This document shows positions 53,934 to 63,241 of a stretch of 64,000 nucleotides of DNA, piece by piece. A model generated the notes under the pieces. The model worked only from the letters and a program-made list of their open reading frames with translations, searched no databases and had not been told where the DNA came from. Each line of letters begins with the position of its first letter. The first letter of the stretch is position 1. Position numbers and translations under genes: made by a program. Origin of the DNA: Koleobacter methoxysyntrophicus (GTDB lineage Bacteria > Bacillota > Thermosediminibacteria > Koleobacterales > Koleobacteraceae); contig NZ_CP059066.1 of the NCBI RefSeq assembly GCF_017301615.1, positions 806,001-870,000 on the forward strand. The letters are read 5' to 3'.

Positions 53934-54494
53934 TTATTGTTCCATCTGCCTGGCCAAAAAGGTGGCTGCAGTTTCTGCCAATTTAACCTCCAGATCACCC
54001 ATTTTAACATCGGGATTTTTTGAAAGAAGAATAACGGCCCCAATAGGATCCCCCTCAGCTATAATAGGTGCAATCACTTCCGAGGTATATTTGATTCGGC
54101 CTTCTTCTTCATCCGCACATATCTTTACATATTCATCTTCCCCGGAATGGTTAACCAGGAGGGTTTTCCTCTCTTCCATTATCTTTTCTACCGCAGGGCT
54201 GATGGCCTTATCTAAGAATTCCTTTTTAGGAGCCCCTGAAACGGCTATTACACTATCCCTGTCGGCAATACATGTAATATGACCGATAGTTTCATGCAGG
54301 GAGTCAGCATATTCTTTGGCAAAATCCCCTAATTCACCTATAGGTGAGTATTTCTTCAGGATCACTTCCCCTTCCCTGTCAGTAAAAATCTCCAGTGGGT
54401 CACCTTCCCGAATCCTTAAAGTCCTTCTTATTTCTTTAGGGATGACCACTCGACCAAGGTCATCTATCCGCCTGACTATCCCCGTTGCTTTCAC
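53934..54494 (-). CDS. spoVT: Stage V sporulation protein T, AbrB-type regulator
   Basis: 186 residues from GTG 54494. The N-terminus MKATGIVRRIDDLGRVVIPKEIRR is nearly that of Bacillus SpoVT, and AAAGGAGG lies seven bases before it; the ATG two codons upstream is only one base from that site. AbrB-like swapped-hairpin DNA-binding domain (1-50) followed by a GAF-like sensor domain ending ETAATFLARQMEQ. Controls forespore genes under sigma-G. Follows the prsA-like and mfd genes as in Bacillus. Confidence 0.95.
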   Translation of the reverse strand: MKATGIVRRIDDLGRVVIPKEIRRTLRIREGDPLEIFTDREGEVILKKYSPIGELGDFAKEYADSLHETIGHITCIADRDSVIAVSGAPKKEFLDKAISPAVEKIMEERKTLLVNHSGEDEYVKICADEEEGRIKYTSEVIAPIIAEGDPIGAVILLSKNPDVKMGDLEVKLAETAATFLARQMEQ

Positions 54495-54620
54495 TTGCAT
54501 CCCTCCTTTTTCTGCAATAATTAACAATTACGTCCTTTCAGTAAATAGTATATAACCTATCCAACTTTTTTATTCATTAAAGGAAAATATAAATAAGCAG
54601 TATAACGGCATCTATCATGC

Positions 54621-55601
54621 CTATATATACTTTTCTATTTTAGCCGACCCCTTCCATTCCTCTATCTTTTTGTTAAATGTTTCGTATTTCTTTTCCTCAA
54701 GCAGCTGTCCGTGGAGGGTTTCCTTAATTTCATCAAATTTAATAATAGGGCTTATCTTTTTATCCTCCAGTTTGATTATATGATAGCCGAACTGCGTCTT
54801 AACGATATCGCTTATTTGCCCTACTTCCATTTCAAATACTGCTTTGTCGAATTCCGGCACCATTATACCCCTGTTGAAATAACCCAGGTCTCCGCCCTCT
54901 TCCTTTGAACCTGTATCCTTTGAATACTCTTTAGCTAATTCAGCAAAATCGGCACCTTCTTTTAGTTTTTTAAGTATCTCCTTTGCTTCTTCCTCTGTAT
55001 TAACCAGAATATGTCTGGCTTTTACCTCATCAGGGTATTCCTTAAACTCATCCGGGTTGTTATCGTAATATTCCTTTACCTCAACATCGTTTACAGTAAT
55101 ATCTTTCGTAATCTCCTTCATAACCTTTTCTACTGTCAGGTGATACCCTATATCCTTTTTCAATTTTTCCAAATCCATTCCCCGCTCATTGAGGATTTGG
55201 TCAAATTCTTCCCGGCCTCCAAACTGCTCTATCAACCTATCTAATTCCTCATTTACCTCCTCAGGGGTTGTAACGATTTTCATGGCAGCGGCCTTTTGAA
55301 GTATGAGTCTTTGGGTTATCATATCATTTAGCAGCTGTTCTTTAACATTCTCCAGGACCTTTTTCCCCTCATCTGACGAAAGGGCATCCTCCCCATAATA
55401 AGTTTTAATCATCTCCTGTATTTCCTCTAAATTTTTATCGAACTCGACTTTAGGGATATTCTCCCCGTTAACTGAAGCTATTATTATCTCTCCATTTACC
55501 TCTTTCCCCTGTTTCTCCTCTTTTTGCACCAGATTGCACCCTGTAACGGAAATTACAAAAACCCCTATTAAAATAACCAATACCGTCTTCTTAATGTTCA
55601 A
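54621..55601 (-). CDS. Peptidyl-prolyl isomerase lipoprotein (PrsA/SurA-like)
   Basis: 327 residues from TTG 55601; the longer ATG frame (55673) has no binding site and begins right after the mfd stop codon. Signal peptide with lipobox ISVTGC, SurA-type N-terminal helices (VNEELDRLIEQFGG), and a parvulin/PpiC domain (about 190-285; ARHILVNTEEEAKEIL, DLGYFNRGIMVPEF). Helps fold exported proteins at the outer face of the membrane. Directly downstream of mfd; this position is common in clostridia. Confidence 0.92.
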   Translation of the reverse strand: MNIKKTVLVILIGVFVISVTGCNLVQKEEKQGKEVNGEIIIASVNGENIPKVEFDKNLEEIQEMIKTYYGEDALSSDEGKKVLENVKEQLLNDMITQRLILQKAAAMKIVTTPEEVNEELDRLIEQFGGREEFDQILNERGMDLEKLKKDIGYHLTVEKVMKEITKDITVNDVEVKEYYDNNPDEFKEYPDEVKARHILVNTEEEAKEILKKLKEGADFAELAKEYSKDTGSKEEGGDLGYFNRGIMVPEFDKAVFEMEVGQISDIVKTQFGYHIIKLEDKKISPIIKFDEIKETLHGQLLEEKKYETFNKKIEEWKGSAKIEKYI

Positions 55602-55674
55602 AATCTGCACTCCTCTCCTCACATTTATTAATAGTTTATAACTTTTCACTGAGTTTCCCTTACCTAACAACATA

Positions 55675-58600
55675 TTATACTACAATCCCCTCACTATTGA
55701 AAGTTTTTAATTCTTCCAGTATCTTTCTCACCTTTTTCAACAGGTGATAGCCCTTTGCATCCTTTGCTCTGTAGGTAAAACTCATAGCTTTCCCCCGGCT
55801 TAAATCGAACCTCCTTGGATATCTGTTTACCAGCTTCTTTATATCATCTTCCTGGTTCTTCAAGAATTCACCGGTAGTAAAGGTAACACTATCTCCATTT
55901 TGCACAATGGATATTATACCCAGTTCTCTGGCCATAATCTTAATAACAGCTATTTCCAGGAGATTCCTCACATTTTCGGGTATATCCCCAAACCTGTCTT
56001 CCATTTCCTCTTCTATACCGTATATCTCCTCTATAGAACCTGCACCGGCTATCCGTTTATAAAACTCGATTTTCTGGTCCTGAAGCTGTATATATCCGTC
56101 ATCAATATATGCGCTGACCTGAAAATCTACAGCAGGTTCTATCTCTTCACTGACGACTTCCCCACGCAGTTCTTTAATCGTTTCGTTTAACAGCTTACAG
56201 TACAGCTCGTATCCAACAGCCATCATATGTCCGTGCTGCTGGGGACCCAAAAGGTTCCCCGCCCCTCTTATTTCCAGGTCCCTCATAGCTATTTTGAAAC
56301 CCGCACCGAATTCCGTAAAGTCTCTGATAGCCTGAAGCCTCTTCTGGGCTATTTCCGTAAGCCTTCTGCCTTTATGATAGGTTATATATGCATACGCCAC
56401 CCTGTTGCTCCTGCCGACTCTTCCCCTCAGCTGATAGAGCTGGGACAGCCCCAATTTGTCTCCGTGGGTTACAATCAGGGTATTTACATTAGGGATATCC
56501 AGGCCCGATTCAATAATGGTAGTACATACAAGTATGTCATATTTCCCTTCATAGAAATCCAGCATTACCTGTTCGAGTTCGCTTTCCCTCATCTGACCGT
56601 GGGCGACTGCGATTCTGGCTTCGGGGACCAGTGAGGCAATCCTTGCCGCCTCTTTGTCTATTGTATCAACCCGGTTATATACATAATATACCTGCCCCTT
56701 CCTGGCTAATTCCCTGAGGATGGCCTCCCTCACTAAAAGGTCATTGTACTCAAGGACATAGGTCTGAACGGGGTATCTGTCTTCAGGAGGTGTTTCTATA
56801 AGGCTCATATCTCTGATCCCTGATAGGGCCATATGGAGGGTCCTGGGAATGGGTGTTGCCGTTAGGGTCAGTACATCCACATTCTTGCGCATCTGTTTCA
56901 GCCTTTCTTTGTGGGCAACCCCAAACCGCTGTTCCTCATCAACTATAAGAAGGCCGAGGTTCTTAAATTTCACATCCTTTTGCAGAAGCCGGTGGGTTCC
57001 TATAACTATATCGACCGTCCCCGTCTTTAAGCCCGCAATAACTTCTCTTTGTTCCCTATGCGTTTTAAACCGGCTGAGTAAACCTAAAGTAACGGGGAAC
57101 CCGGCAAACCTTTCCGTAAAGGTTTGGTAGTGCTGCTGGGCCAGAATAGTTGTCGGCACCAAAACCCCTACCTGTTTTCCGTCCATTACTGCTTTGAAGG
57201 CTGCCCTTAATGCAACTTCCGTTTTCCCGTAACCTACATCTCCGCATAGGAGCCGGTCCATTGGTCTTGGCCTTTCCATATCGCGTTTCACTTCTTCTAC
57301 TGCCTGAAGCTGGTCAGGGGTTTCCTCATATGGAAAAAGGTCTTCAAACTCCTTCTGCCACGGGGTATCAGGTGAAAAGGCATACCCTTTTACAGCCTCT
57401 CTGGCCGCATAGAGTTTAATCAGATCATCAGCCATATCCCTTATGGATTCCTTAACCCTGTTTTTCACCCGGGCCCATTCTACGCCTCCGAGTTTGTTGA
57501 GTTTTGGAGGTGAGTCATCAGAACCGATATATTTTTGGATAAGGTGGACCTGGTCCGTGGGGATGTAAAGCATATCACCCCCATGGTATTTTACCCCAAT
57601 ATAATCCCTTCGATTCCCCTGTATTTCAATGGTCTTTATACCCGTATATCTGCCTATGCCGTGGTTAACATGTACCACATAATCTCCCACACTGAGTTCA
57701 GAAAAGGTGGAAATCCGAATACCGTCATCGGCCTTTCTCTTTATCGACTTCTTCCTTTTTGCTTTTCCGAAGATTTCCCAATCAGAAACTACTACAAGTC
57801 CCACTCCCGGAAATTCAAAGCCCTTTTCAACGCTCCCCTCTGTGACCACAACGGTTCCCGGCGGGATTACATCGGGTATAGATTTTAAAAATAAAGGATT
57901 TATATCATTATCCTGGAGATTGTTCCGGAACCTACGCCCTCTGTCTTCAGTGCCGGCCAGGAGGATAATCCTAAAGCCTTTTTTCCTCCATGTTTTTATG
58001 TCATCTACCAAAAGGTCTATTTTGCCGTAAAAAGGGTGCATAGCCCTGCTTGCAAAGGTCATTTCTTCATCTACCGGAAAATCGTCAATCCTAACCGGAA
58101 GATGTGAAAAATAAAGTGAACTATTTTGCGAAAGAAACATTAAGAGCTCTTCAGAAGAATGATAAACATTTGACTGAGATGCAAGGATTTGACCCTTTTC
58201 CAGAAGTTGTTTATAAATCTCCTCGTGTTCTGTTGAGAATAAGCGGGATGCTTCAATTACCCTTTCAGGGTCATAAATTGAGGTTAATACACCGCATTTA
58301 AAGTAATCCATTATTGTATTTGTACGGTCATAGAAATATGAAATATACATCTCCAGCCCTTCAAAGTAAAGATTTTCCTCCATAAGGGCGAGGTGGTGGC
58401 TTATTCTCTCTTTCAGGTTGTCCCCTGATTCGGGTTTATTAATCCTCTGGAACAATTTTATCCTTTCATCAAGCTCTCGCGCAATTTTATTTCTGCCCTG
58501 TTCTGCCATTTGACGTGTAAGGATCATTTCCCTTGCGGGGAAAATATTGACCTTTTCAACCTTTACTATCGATCTCTGGCTGAATATATCAAAGAGTCTT

Positions 58601-59211
58601 ATAGAATCCACTTCATCATCAAAAAGCTCTATTCTGTAAGGACTATCTGCAGTAAGGGGGAATATATCTATTATCCCGCCCCTTATACTGAAATGTCCAT
58701 GCCCTTCGATCATATCCACTCTTTCATATCCCATAATTACCAGCTTTTCACTGAAATCCCTTACATTCAGTGTATCTCCTACTGCAACAGTAAACGAAAG
58801 TTCCTCAAAGACCCGGCTGGGAACCAGTTTTTGAAAAAGGGCATTAACAGGTGCAATTACCACAGCCCTTTCCCCTGATAAAAGTTTTTCCATTACCATC
58901 AATCTCTGGGCCGTTATTTCTGTGCTGTGAGCGGCAACTTCATAAGGGAGTATTTCTCCTACCGGGAAAATATAGACATTTTCCCCCGGCAAAAAGAACT
59001 TTAAATCTTCCCACAACCTTCGGGCTGCGAGGGAGTCAGGAGTGATGATCAGCTGGGACTTTTGGCTTGAATCCCATATGGCGGATGTAACATAAGCCCT
59101 CTGTGACTCAGAGAGGCCGTATATCATAATCTTTCTATGTTGTTTTTCTATCTTCTCAATCAGAGCGTTAAACCCGGGGTCTTCCTGAAGCAGAACCGAT
59201 AAACCTTTCAT
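55675..59211 (-). CDS. mfd: Transcription-repair coupling factor
   Basis: DNA translocase that removes stalled RNA polymerase at lesions and recruits UvrA. 1178 residues: UvrB-like domains, RNA polymerase-interaction (CarD-like) domain starting about 495 (ELSVGDYVVHVNHGIGRYTGI), and RecG-like helicase motor with Walker A GDVGYGKT, DEEQRFG motif II and TATPIPRT motif III, TRG region and C-terminal UvrB-homology. Full length. Start ATG 59211 after AAAGGGGTG. First of the mfd-spoVT series. Confidence 0.97.
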   Translation of the reverse strand: MKGLSVLLQEDPGFNALIEKIEKQHRKIMIYGLSESQRAYVTSAIWDSSQKSQLIITPDSLAARRLWEDLKFFLPGENVYIFPVGEILPYEVAAHSTEITAQRLMVMEKLLSGERAVVIAPVNALFQKLVPSRVFEELSFTVAVGDTLNVRDFSEKLVIMGYERVDMIEGHGHFSIRGGIIDIFPLTADSPYRIELFDDEVDSIRLFDIFSQRSIVKVEKVNIFPAREMILTRQMAEQGRNKIARELDERIKLFQRINKPESGDNLKERISHHLALMEENLYFEGLEMYISYFYDRTNTIMDYFKCGVLTSIYDPERVIEASRLFSTEHEEIYKQLLEKGQILASQSNVYHSSEELLMFLSQNSSLYFSHLPVRIDDFPVDEEMTFASRAMHPFYGKIDLLVDDIKTWRKKGFRIILLAGTEDRGRRFRNNLQDNDINPLFLKSIPDVIPPGTVVVTEGSVEKGFEFPGVGLVVVSDWEIFGKAKRKKSIKRKADDGIRISTFSELSVGDYVVHVNHGIGRYTGIKTIEIQGNRRDYIGVKYHGGDMLYIPTDQVHLIQKYIGSDDSPPKLNKLGGVEWARVKNRVKESIRDMADDLIKLYAAREAVKGYAFSPDTPWQKEFEDLFPYEETPDQLQAVEEVKRDMERPRPMDRLLCGDVGYGKTEVALRAAFKAVMDGKQVGVLVPTTILAQQHYQTFTERFAGFPVTLGLLSRFKTHREQREVIAGLKTGTVDIVIGTHRLLQKDVKFKNLGLLIVDEEQRFGVAHKERLKQMRKNVDVLTLTATPIPRTLHMALSGIRDMSLIETPPEDRYPVQTYVLEYNDLLVREAILRELARKGQVYYVYNRVDTIDKEAARIASLVPEARIAVAHGQMRESELEQVMLDFYEGKYDILVCTTIIESGLDIPNVNTLIVTHGDKLGLSQLYQLRGRVGRSNRVAYAYITYHKGRRLTEIAQKRLQAIRDFTEFGAGFKIAMRDLEIRGAGNLLGPQQHGHMMAVGYELYCKLLNETIKELRGEVVSEEIEPAVDFQVSAYIDDGYIQLQDQKIEFYKRIAGAGSIEEIYGIEEEMEDRFGDIPENVRNLLEIAVIKIMARELGIISIVQNGDSVTFTTGEFLKNQEDDIKKLVNRYPRRFDLSRGKAMSFTYRAKDAKGYHLLKKVRKILEELKTFNSEGIVV

Positions 59212-59432
59212 ATTGTTTCACCCCTTTTTTGAAAGAAACAGCAAAAAGACCCTAGCGTGGATCGTGCTAAGGCCTGATCACTTAACACAAGATTTCGGAT
59301 AATCATCTGTCCCTTACATTATAGACCTTTTATTGCCACCCGTCAATAGACGGCCTTTCCTTAAACCCAGGTGTATGTTGATTGAGACCACTATTTCACA
59401 GAATTTTACATAAGTTTTAAGTAATTTTGTTC
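59212..59432. other. Gap between mfd and the PrsW-like gene
   Basis: 221 bases. It likely holds the mfd promoter and the end of the small membrane protein transcript. No gene, RNA or clear terminator is recognised. Confidence 0.4.
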
Positions 59433-59837
59433 TTACCTGTCAGCCCCTTTGCCCAGATATTTTATTACATAAAAATTCCATAGAGAATGAACCAGTATAC
59501 TTCCTGCTATACCTAAAAACAGATTATCTGTTATGTTGTAAAGTACTACAGTTATATAGCCGAAAAGGGAGTGACTGATGAAGCTAACTCCCCCTGCAAT
59601 CATCCCTATCGCCTTTTTTGACCCCGTATAATCATAATACCATTCCACCAGACCGAACACCATATGAGAAATAAAGATAGAACCCCCTATAAAAAACGCT
59701 GAAAATGTTTTCGTAATTTCTTCCACAAATGGTGCCAGAAGTGTTATAACCTTTTCTCCCTTAACCTTAACAACGGAAGAATTGTTTAAATTAAAAGATA
59801 TTAGAGCTGCTATAAAACCTGATATAATACCCTTCAC
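59433..59837 (-). CDS. Small polytopic membrane protein, PrsW/CPBP-like
   Basis: 134 residues, about four helices. It has the putative metal-site pattern of intramembrane proteases: a double Glu with Lys (APFVEEITKTF), a His pair (ISHMVFGLVEWYYDY, SHSLFGY) and a final HSLWNFYVI, all inside membrane segments. This is similar to PrsW-type glutamic/metallo proteases that cut anti-sigma factors, but shorter than usual. Start GTG 59837 after GGAGG. No anti-sigma gene is adjacent. Family call is tentative. Confidence 0.55.
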   Translation of the reverse strand: MKGIISGFIAALISFNLNNSSVVKVKGEKVITLLAPFVEEITKTFSAFFIGGSIFISHMVFGLVEWYYDYTGSKKAIGMIAGGVSFISHSLFGYITVVLYNITDNLFLGIAGSILVHSLWNFYVIKYLGKGADR

Positions 59838-60023
59838 GTTACCTCCTTTTAATTTCAGGATACACTATATGATATTCATTACAGCCGTTTTTTGTCACCC
59901 ACCCTATATTAAGTATAAACCATTTTTTCGAGTTTATGCCTTCTTTTATATCCCTTCTGTATATTTTTAATGCATTTTCTTTTTGCCATGAAAACCCGTA
60001 TAGCTTTTTATTCTCCCCTGTGA

Positions 60024-60048
60024 TATAATTAAATCAAACGCACGTTCG
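60024..60048 (+). promoter_or_regulatory. dinB promoter -10 and LexA (SOS) operator
   Basis: Extended -10 TGATATAAT (TATAAT 60024-60029) is followed by CAAACGCACGTTCG (60035-60048), whose complement CGAACGTGCGTTTG matches the Gram-positive SOS box CGAACRNRYGTTYG at every position. The operator covers the start of transcription, so LexA would repress dinB until DNA damage. Confidence 0.8.
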
Positions 60049-60066
60049 GGAGGTATTTCTAATGGG

Positions 60067-61287
60067 ATGAATATTATCCATATTGATATGAATGCCTTTT
60101 ATGCCTCATGTCACCAGGCTGTGAATCCCGCCTTAAGGGGCAAACCGGTCCTTGTTGCAGGAGACCCTAAAAAGAGAAGCGGAATTGTCCTTACAGCCTC
60201 ATATGAAGCACGAAAATTCGGTGTTAAAACAGCAATGCCGAACTGGCAGGCTAGGAAACTCTGCCCCCATGCAATTTTTATAAAACCCGATTACAGGCTT
60301 TATGTTGATTTCAGCGACAGGTTTCTGGAAATATTAAACCAGTATACCCCTGTTGTTGAACGCTACAGTATTGACGAAGCGTGGATGGATGTCTCAGGAT
60401 GTGAAAACCTCTTCGGGCCCTGTGCCGATATCGCCAGAATAATTCAGCAGAGAATATGGGAAGAGCTGAACCTGCCCTGCTCGCTGGGAATTTCGAGCAA
60501 CAAGCTCCTTTCAAAAATGGCATCAAATATGAAAAAACCCCGTGGATTGACGGTCCTTAATCCCGAAAATATACCCGAAAAGATATGGCCTCTCCCTATA
60601 GGGGAATTGATCGGCATTGGCAGAAATATGGCAAATCATCTTGAGAAAATGAATATAAAAACGATAGGAGACCTGGCTAGAATGCCGGTAGAAATCCTTG
60701 AAGATAAATTCGGGATAAGGGGTCGCTGTCTTCATGAAAGGGCACGGGGAATCGATAATTCACCGGTAAATCCCACCAGCCGCGAATCCGCCAAATCCAT
60801 AGGGCACTCTACAACCCTCCCAAAAGACCTCGATGATATCCGGGACATCCAGCAGGTACTTCTGGGCCTGGCAGAACTTGTAGGGAAAAGGATAAGGCAG
60901 GAGGGATATGTAGGGAAAACCGTTACGGTAATCATTAGAAAAAGCGATTTCACTACCGTAACCAGGTCCAGGACTATAAACCCTACAAACTTAACAGAAG
61001 ATATATATATAAACGCCCTGAAGATTTTTGAAAAATACTGGGATAGAACCTCTAAGATACGCCTACTGGGTATAAGCCTTTCTAACTTACAGAAGAATAT
61101 CCGACAGCTTTCTTTTTTAGAAAGGAATAACAAACTTGAGAGGCTGAATTATGTAATAGATGATATACAAAACCGTTTCGGTTATAATGCAATCTTCAGG
61201 GCTAAGCTGCTTAAAAATAATTTATCCCAAGACAGAGTTGTTTCCCCTTTAGATGTCGGATATCACCCGTCTTTCAGAAAAAAATGA
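60067..61287 (+). CDS. dinB: DNA polymerase IV (Y family)
   Basis: Translesion polymerase, 406 residues. IIHIDMNAFYASCHQAVNPALRG carries the first metal Asp, and SIDEAWMDVSG the second pair; SLGISSNKLLSKMAS, GRCLHERARG and the little-finger domain end follow. A C-terminal clamp-binding peptide is not obvious. The first ATG (60062) meets a stop after one codon, so ATG 60067 is the start. Induced through the LexA box at 60035-60048. Confidence 0.95.
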   Translation: MNIIHIDMNAFYASCHQAVNPALRGKPVLVAGDPKKRSGIVLTASYEARKFGVKTAMPNWQARKLCPHAIFIKPDYRLYVDFSDRFLEILNQYTPVVERYSIDEAWMDVSGCENLFGPCADIARIIQQRIWEELNLPCSLGISSNKLLSKMASNMKKPRGLTVLNPENIPEKIWPLPIGELIGIGRNMANHLEKMNIKTIGDLARMPVEILEDKFGIRGRCLHERARGIDNSPVNPTSRESAKSIGHSTTLPKDLDDIRDIQQVLLGLAELVGKRIRQEGYVGKTVTVIIRKSDFTTVTRSRTINPTNLTEDIYINALKIFEKYWDRTSKIRLLGISLSNLQKNIRQLSFLERNNKLERLNYVIDDIQNRFGYNAIFRAKLLKNNLSQDRVVSPLDVGYHPSFRKK

Positions 61288-61349
61288 TAAATACCTTGTA
61301 AAAAGCCTGTACTTTTGTTAATATAAGCGTAGCAAATTATAAAAATCAA

Positions 61350-61544
61350 TATGACTATCCCCTTAGCTCAGGGAGAATTATAAATGGCATTCCTCCGCTT
61401 GCCGTTCGCTTCGCCTCCATGCTCCGCTTACTCTGGAATTTGGCTCTCCGCCATCACAGGCTAGCAGCCAAATTAACAGTCGCTTCGGGATTTGCCATTT
61501 ATTCAACTGGACTTACCGTATCCTGAGTAAAGTATATAGTCATA
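61350..61544 (-). mobile_element. MITE-like repeat, full copy D (inverted)
   Basis: 195 bp flanked by AAAATCAA on both sides (61342-61349, 61545-61552). Both termini are complete (TATGACTAT...ATAGTCATA). Orientation opposite to copies A-C. It lies 62 bases after the dinB stop codon and just before the next gene's ribosome binding site. Confidence 0.9.
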
Positions 61545-61571
61545 AAAATCAAAAGGAAGGTAAGGTGCTGA

Positions 61572-62198
61572 ATGAAAAGAGTGAGCAGTAATATCTCAAA
61601 AGCGGTTTTGGGCCTGGAAACGGTATTAGCAGTTTTTATAATATTCAGTGTGATAATCGGTTCTATTGATCTGATATCATACGTGAAAAATATATATATA
61701 AATTCACCGCCATTTACCTATGACCTATTTCAGTCTCTTTTAGGACATGTGCTTCTTCTAGTCATAGGGTTGGAATTGTCTTTAATGTTAATCCGCCATA
61801 CCCCGGGCAGTGTTATTGAAGTTCTTCTCTTCGCAATAGCCCGTAAAATCCTGATATATTCCACTTATACCTATGAATATCTCATAGGCATTGCCGCTCT
61901 TGCCGGAATATTTGCTATCAGGAGGTTTTTATTTGTCCCTAAAATATCAGAGATAGAAGGTATTATCCTCAGTGCTGCCACCCCAATAAAGGATGTAAAC
62001 CGGATAATCGGCAGCCATATTCCGGAAGATATAGCCAGAACATTGGGGGGATTAGTAATCACCCTGGCTGAAGAATTAAAAGAAGAATTAGCTGTGGGTA
62101 AGAGCCTAAAAATAGCAGATGTCAGCCTGGAAATTATGACCTCCAAGGACGGTGTAATAGAAAAGGTCAGGGTAGAAAAACTTAATCCCCAATCATAA
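61572..62198 (+). CDS. PsiE-like membrane protein with C-terminal soluble domain
   Basis: 208 residues. Four transmembrane helices (about 12-32, 52-70, 80-97, 100-118), with GHVLLLVIGLELSLMLIR typical of the phosphate-starvation PsiE fold, followed by a soluble region (125-208) resembling a small transporter-associated domain. Function unknown. GGAAGGTAAGG precedes ATG 61572; MITE copy D ends 27 bases upstream, so the repeat could influence its expression. Confidence 0.75.
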   Translation: MKRVSSNISKAVLGLETVLAVFIIFSVIIGSIDLISYVKNIYINSPPFTYDLFQSLLGHVLLLVIGLELSLMLIRHTPGSVIEVLLFAIARKILIYSTYTYEYLIGIAALAGIFAIRRFLFVPKISEIEGIILSAATPIKDVNRIIGSHIPEDIARTLGGLVITLAEELKEELAVGKSLKIADVSLEIMTSKDGVIEKVRVEKLNPQS

Positions 62199-62342
62199 TT
62201 TCTGCCTTATCTTTAAGACTGCAATATCTAAACCTTCATCTTCATCTCAAAGCGGCAAAACAATGCAAGGGATAAGCTAATGTTATACAGGGCATGTATG
62301 CTCGCCGAATTGAAAATGCTGTACTCGCCCTGCCTGTTTTTG

Positions 62343-63185
62343 CTAAACCTCAACTTTTTTATCTGCAGTGACTTTAAAACCTGCGTCAGACCTGATCCTT
62401 GTGTAACAAACATGGTATATAAAGGGTACTATCATCGAACCGCCAACTATGTTGCCCAGAGTGACTGGTATAATGTTATTCATCCAGAACTGTCCCCACG
62501 TTATATTGGCACCGATAAATTTGCCTATGGGAATAAAAAACATGTTTGCAACACTATGTTCAAAACCGGAAAGAACGAAGAGCATTATAGGGAACCACAG
62601 TGAAAGGATTTTGCCCGTCATGTCAAGGGAACCGGCCTGCATCCAGCATGCCAAAACCACCAGCATATTGCATAATATCCCCCTAATAAAAGCCTGCATA
62701 AAGCTCATGGATATCTTGGCGGTGGCAATTTCAACCGACCTGGCTGCCATTGACTCTAAACCATACAACCCCGAATGAGCTAGCATAAACGCCAGCACAA
62801 GCGACCCAACAAGATTCCCCAGATATACTATCGACCAGTTCGTAAACATTCGCAATAAGGTTATTTTTCCGTCGAGCACGGCCAAGGTCATAAGGTTGTT
62901 GCCGGTAAAAAGTTCCCCTCCCGCCATAACAACCAACATAATGCCCACAGGAAAAACGGCTGCTCCAAAAAATTTTGCCAGTCCACCATCCACATTGCTC
63001 CCAAGCGTTTGGGTTACTACAACACTCGCATTGGCCCCAAAGCCTATAAAAATGCCGGCAAAAATACCTAGTAAAAACATTTTAATTATCGGTAAATTAC
63101 CCTTTTTCTCTCCCGTTTGAATCCATATCCCTGCTATTTCTTCTGGTGATAAAAAATATTTATTTATATCAATCACTCCCTTCAT
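62343..63185 (-). CDS. Formate/nitrite transporter (FNT family)
   Basis: 280 residues with six helices. FNT signatures: GIFAGIFIGFGANASVVVTQ near the N-terminus, GGELFTGNNLMTLAVL with the pore Thr, and a second half repeat with FEHSVANMFFIPIG. Pentameric channel for formate or other small monovalent anions; formate is likely in a fermenting anaerobe. The start is not supported by a strong ribosome binding site. Confidence 0.92.
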   Translation of the reverse strand: MKGVIDINKYFLSPEEIAGIWIQTGEKKGNLPIIKMFLLGIFAGIFIGFGANASVVVTQTLGSNVDGGLAKFFGAAVFPVGIMLVVMAGGELFTGNNLMTLAVLDGKITLLRMFTNWSIVYLGNLVGSLVLAFMLAHSGLYGLESMAARSVEIATAKISMSFMQAFIRGILCNMLVVLACWMQAGSLDMTGKILSLWFPIMLFVLSGFEHSVANMFFIPIGKFIGANITWGQFWMNNIIPVTLGNIVGGSMIVPFIYHVCYTRIRSDAGFKVTADKKVEV

Positions 63186-63241
63186 AATTAAGAATTCTTT
63201 CGGAAACGTATGGGTGGCAAGGCTTAAGAGTGATCCTCTAC

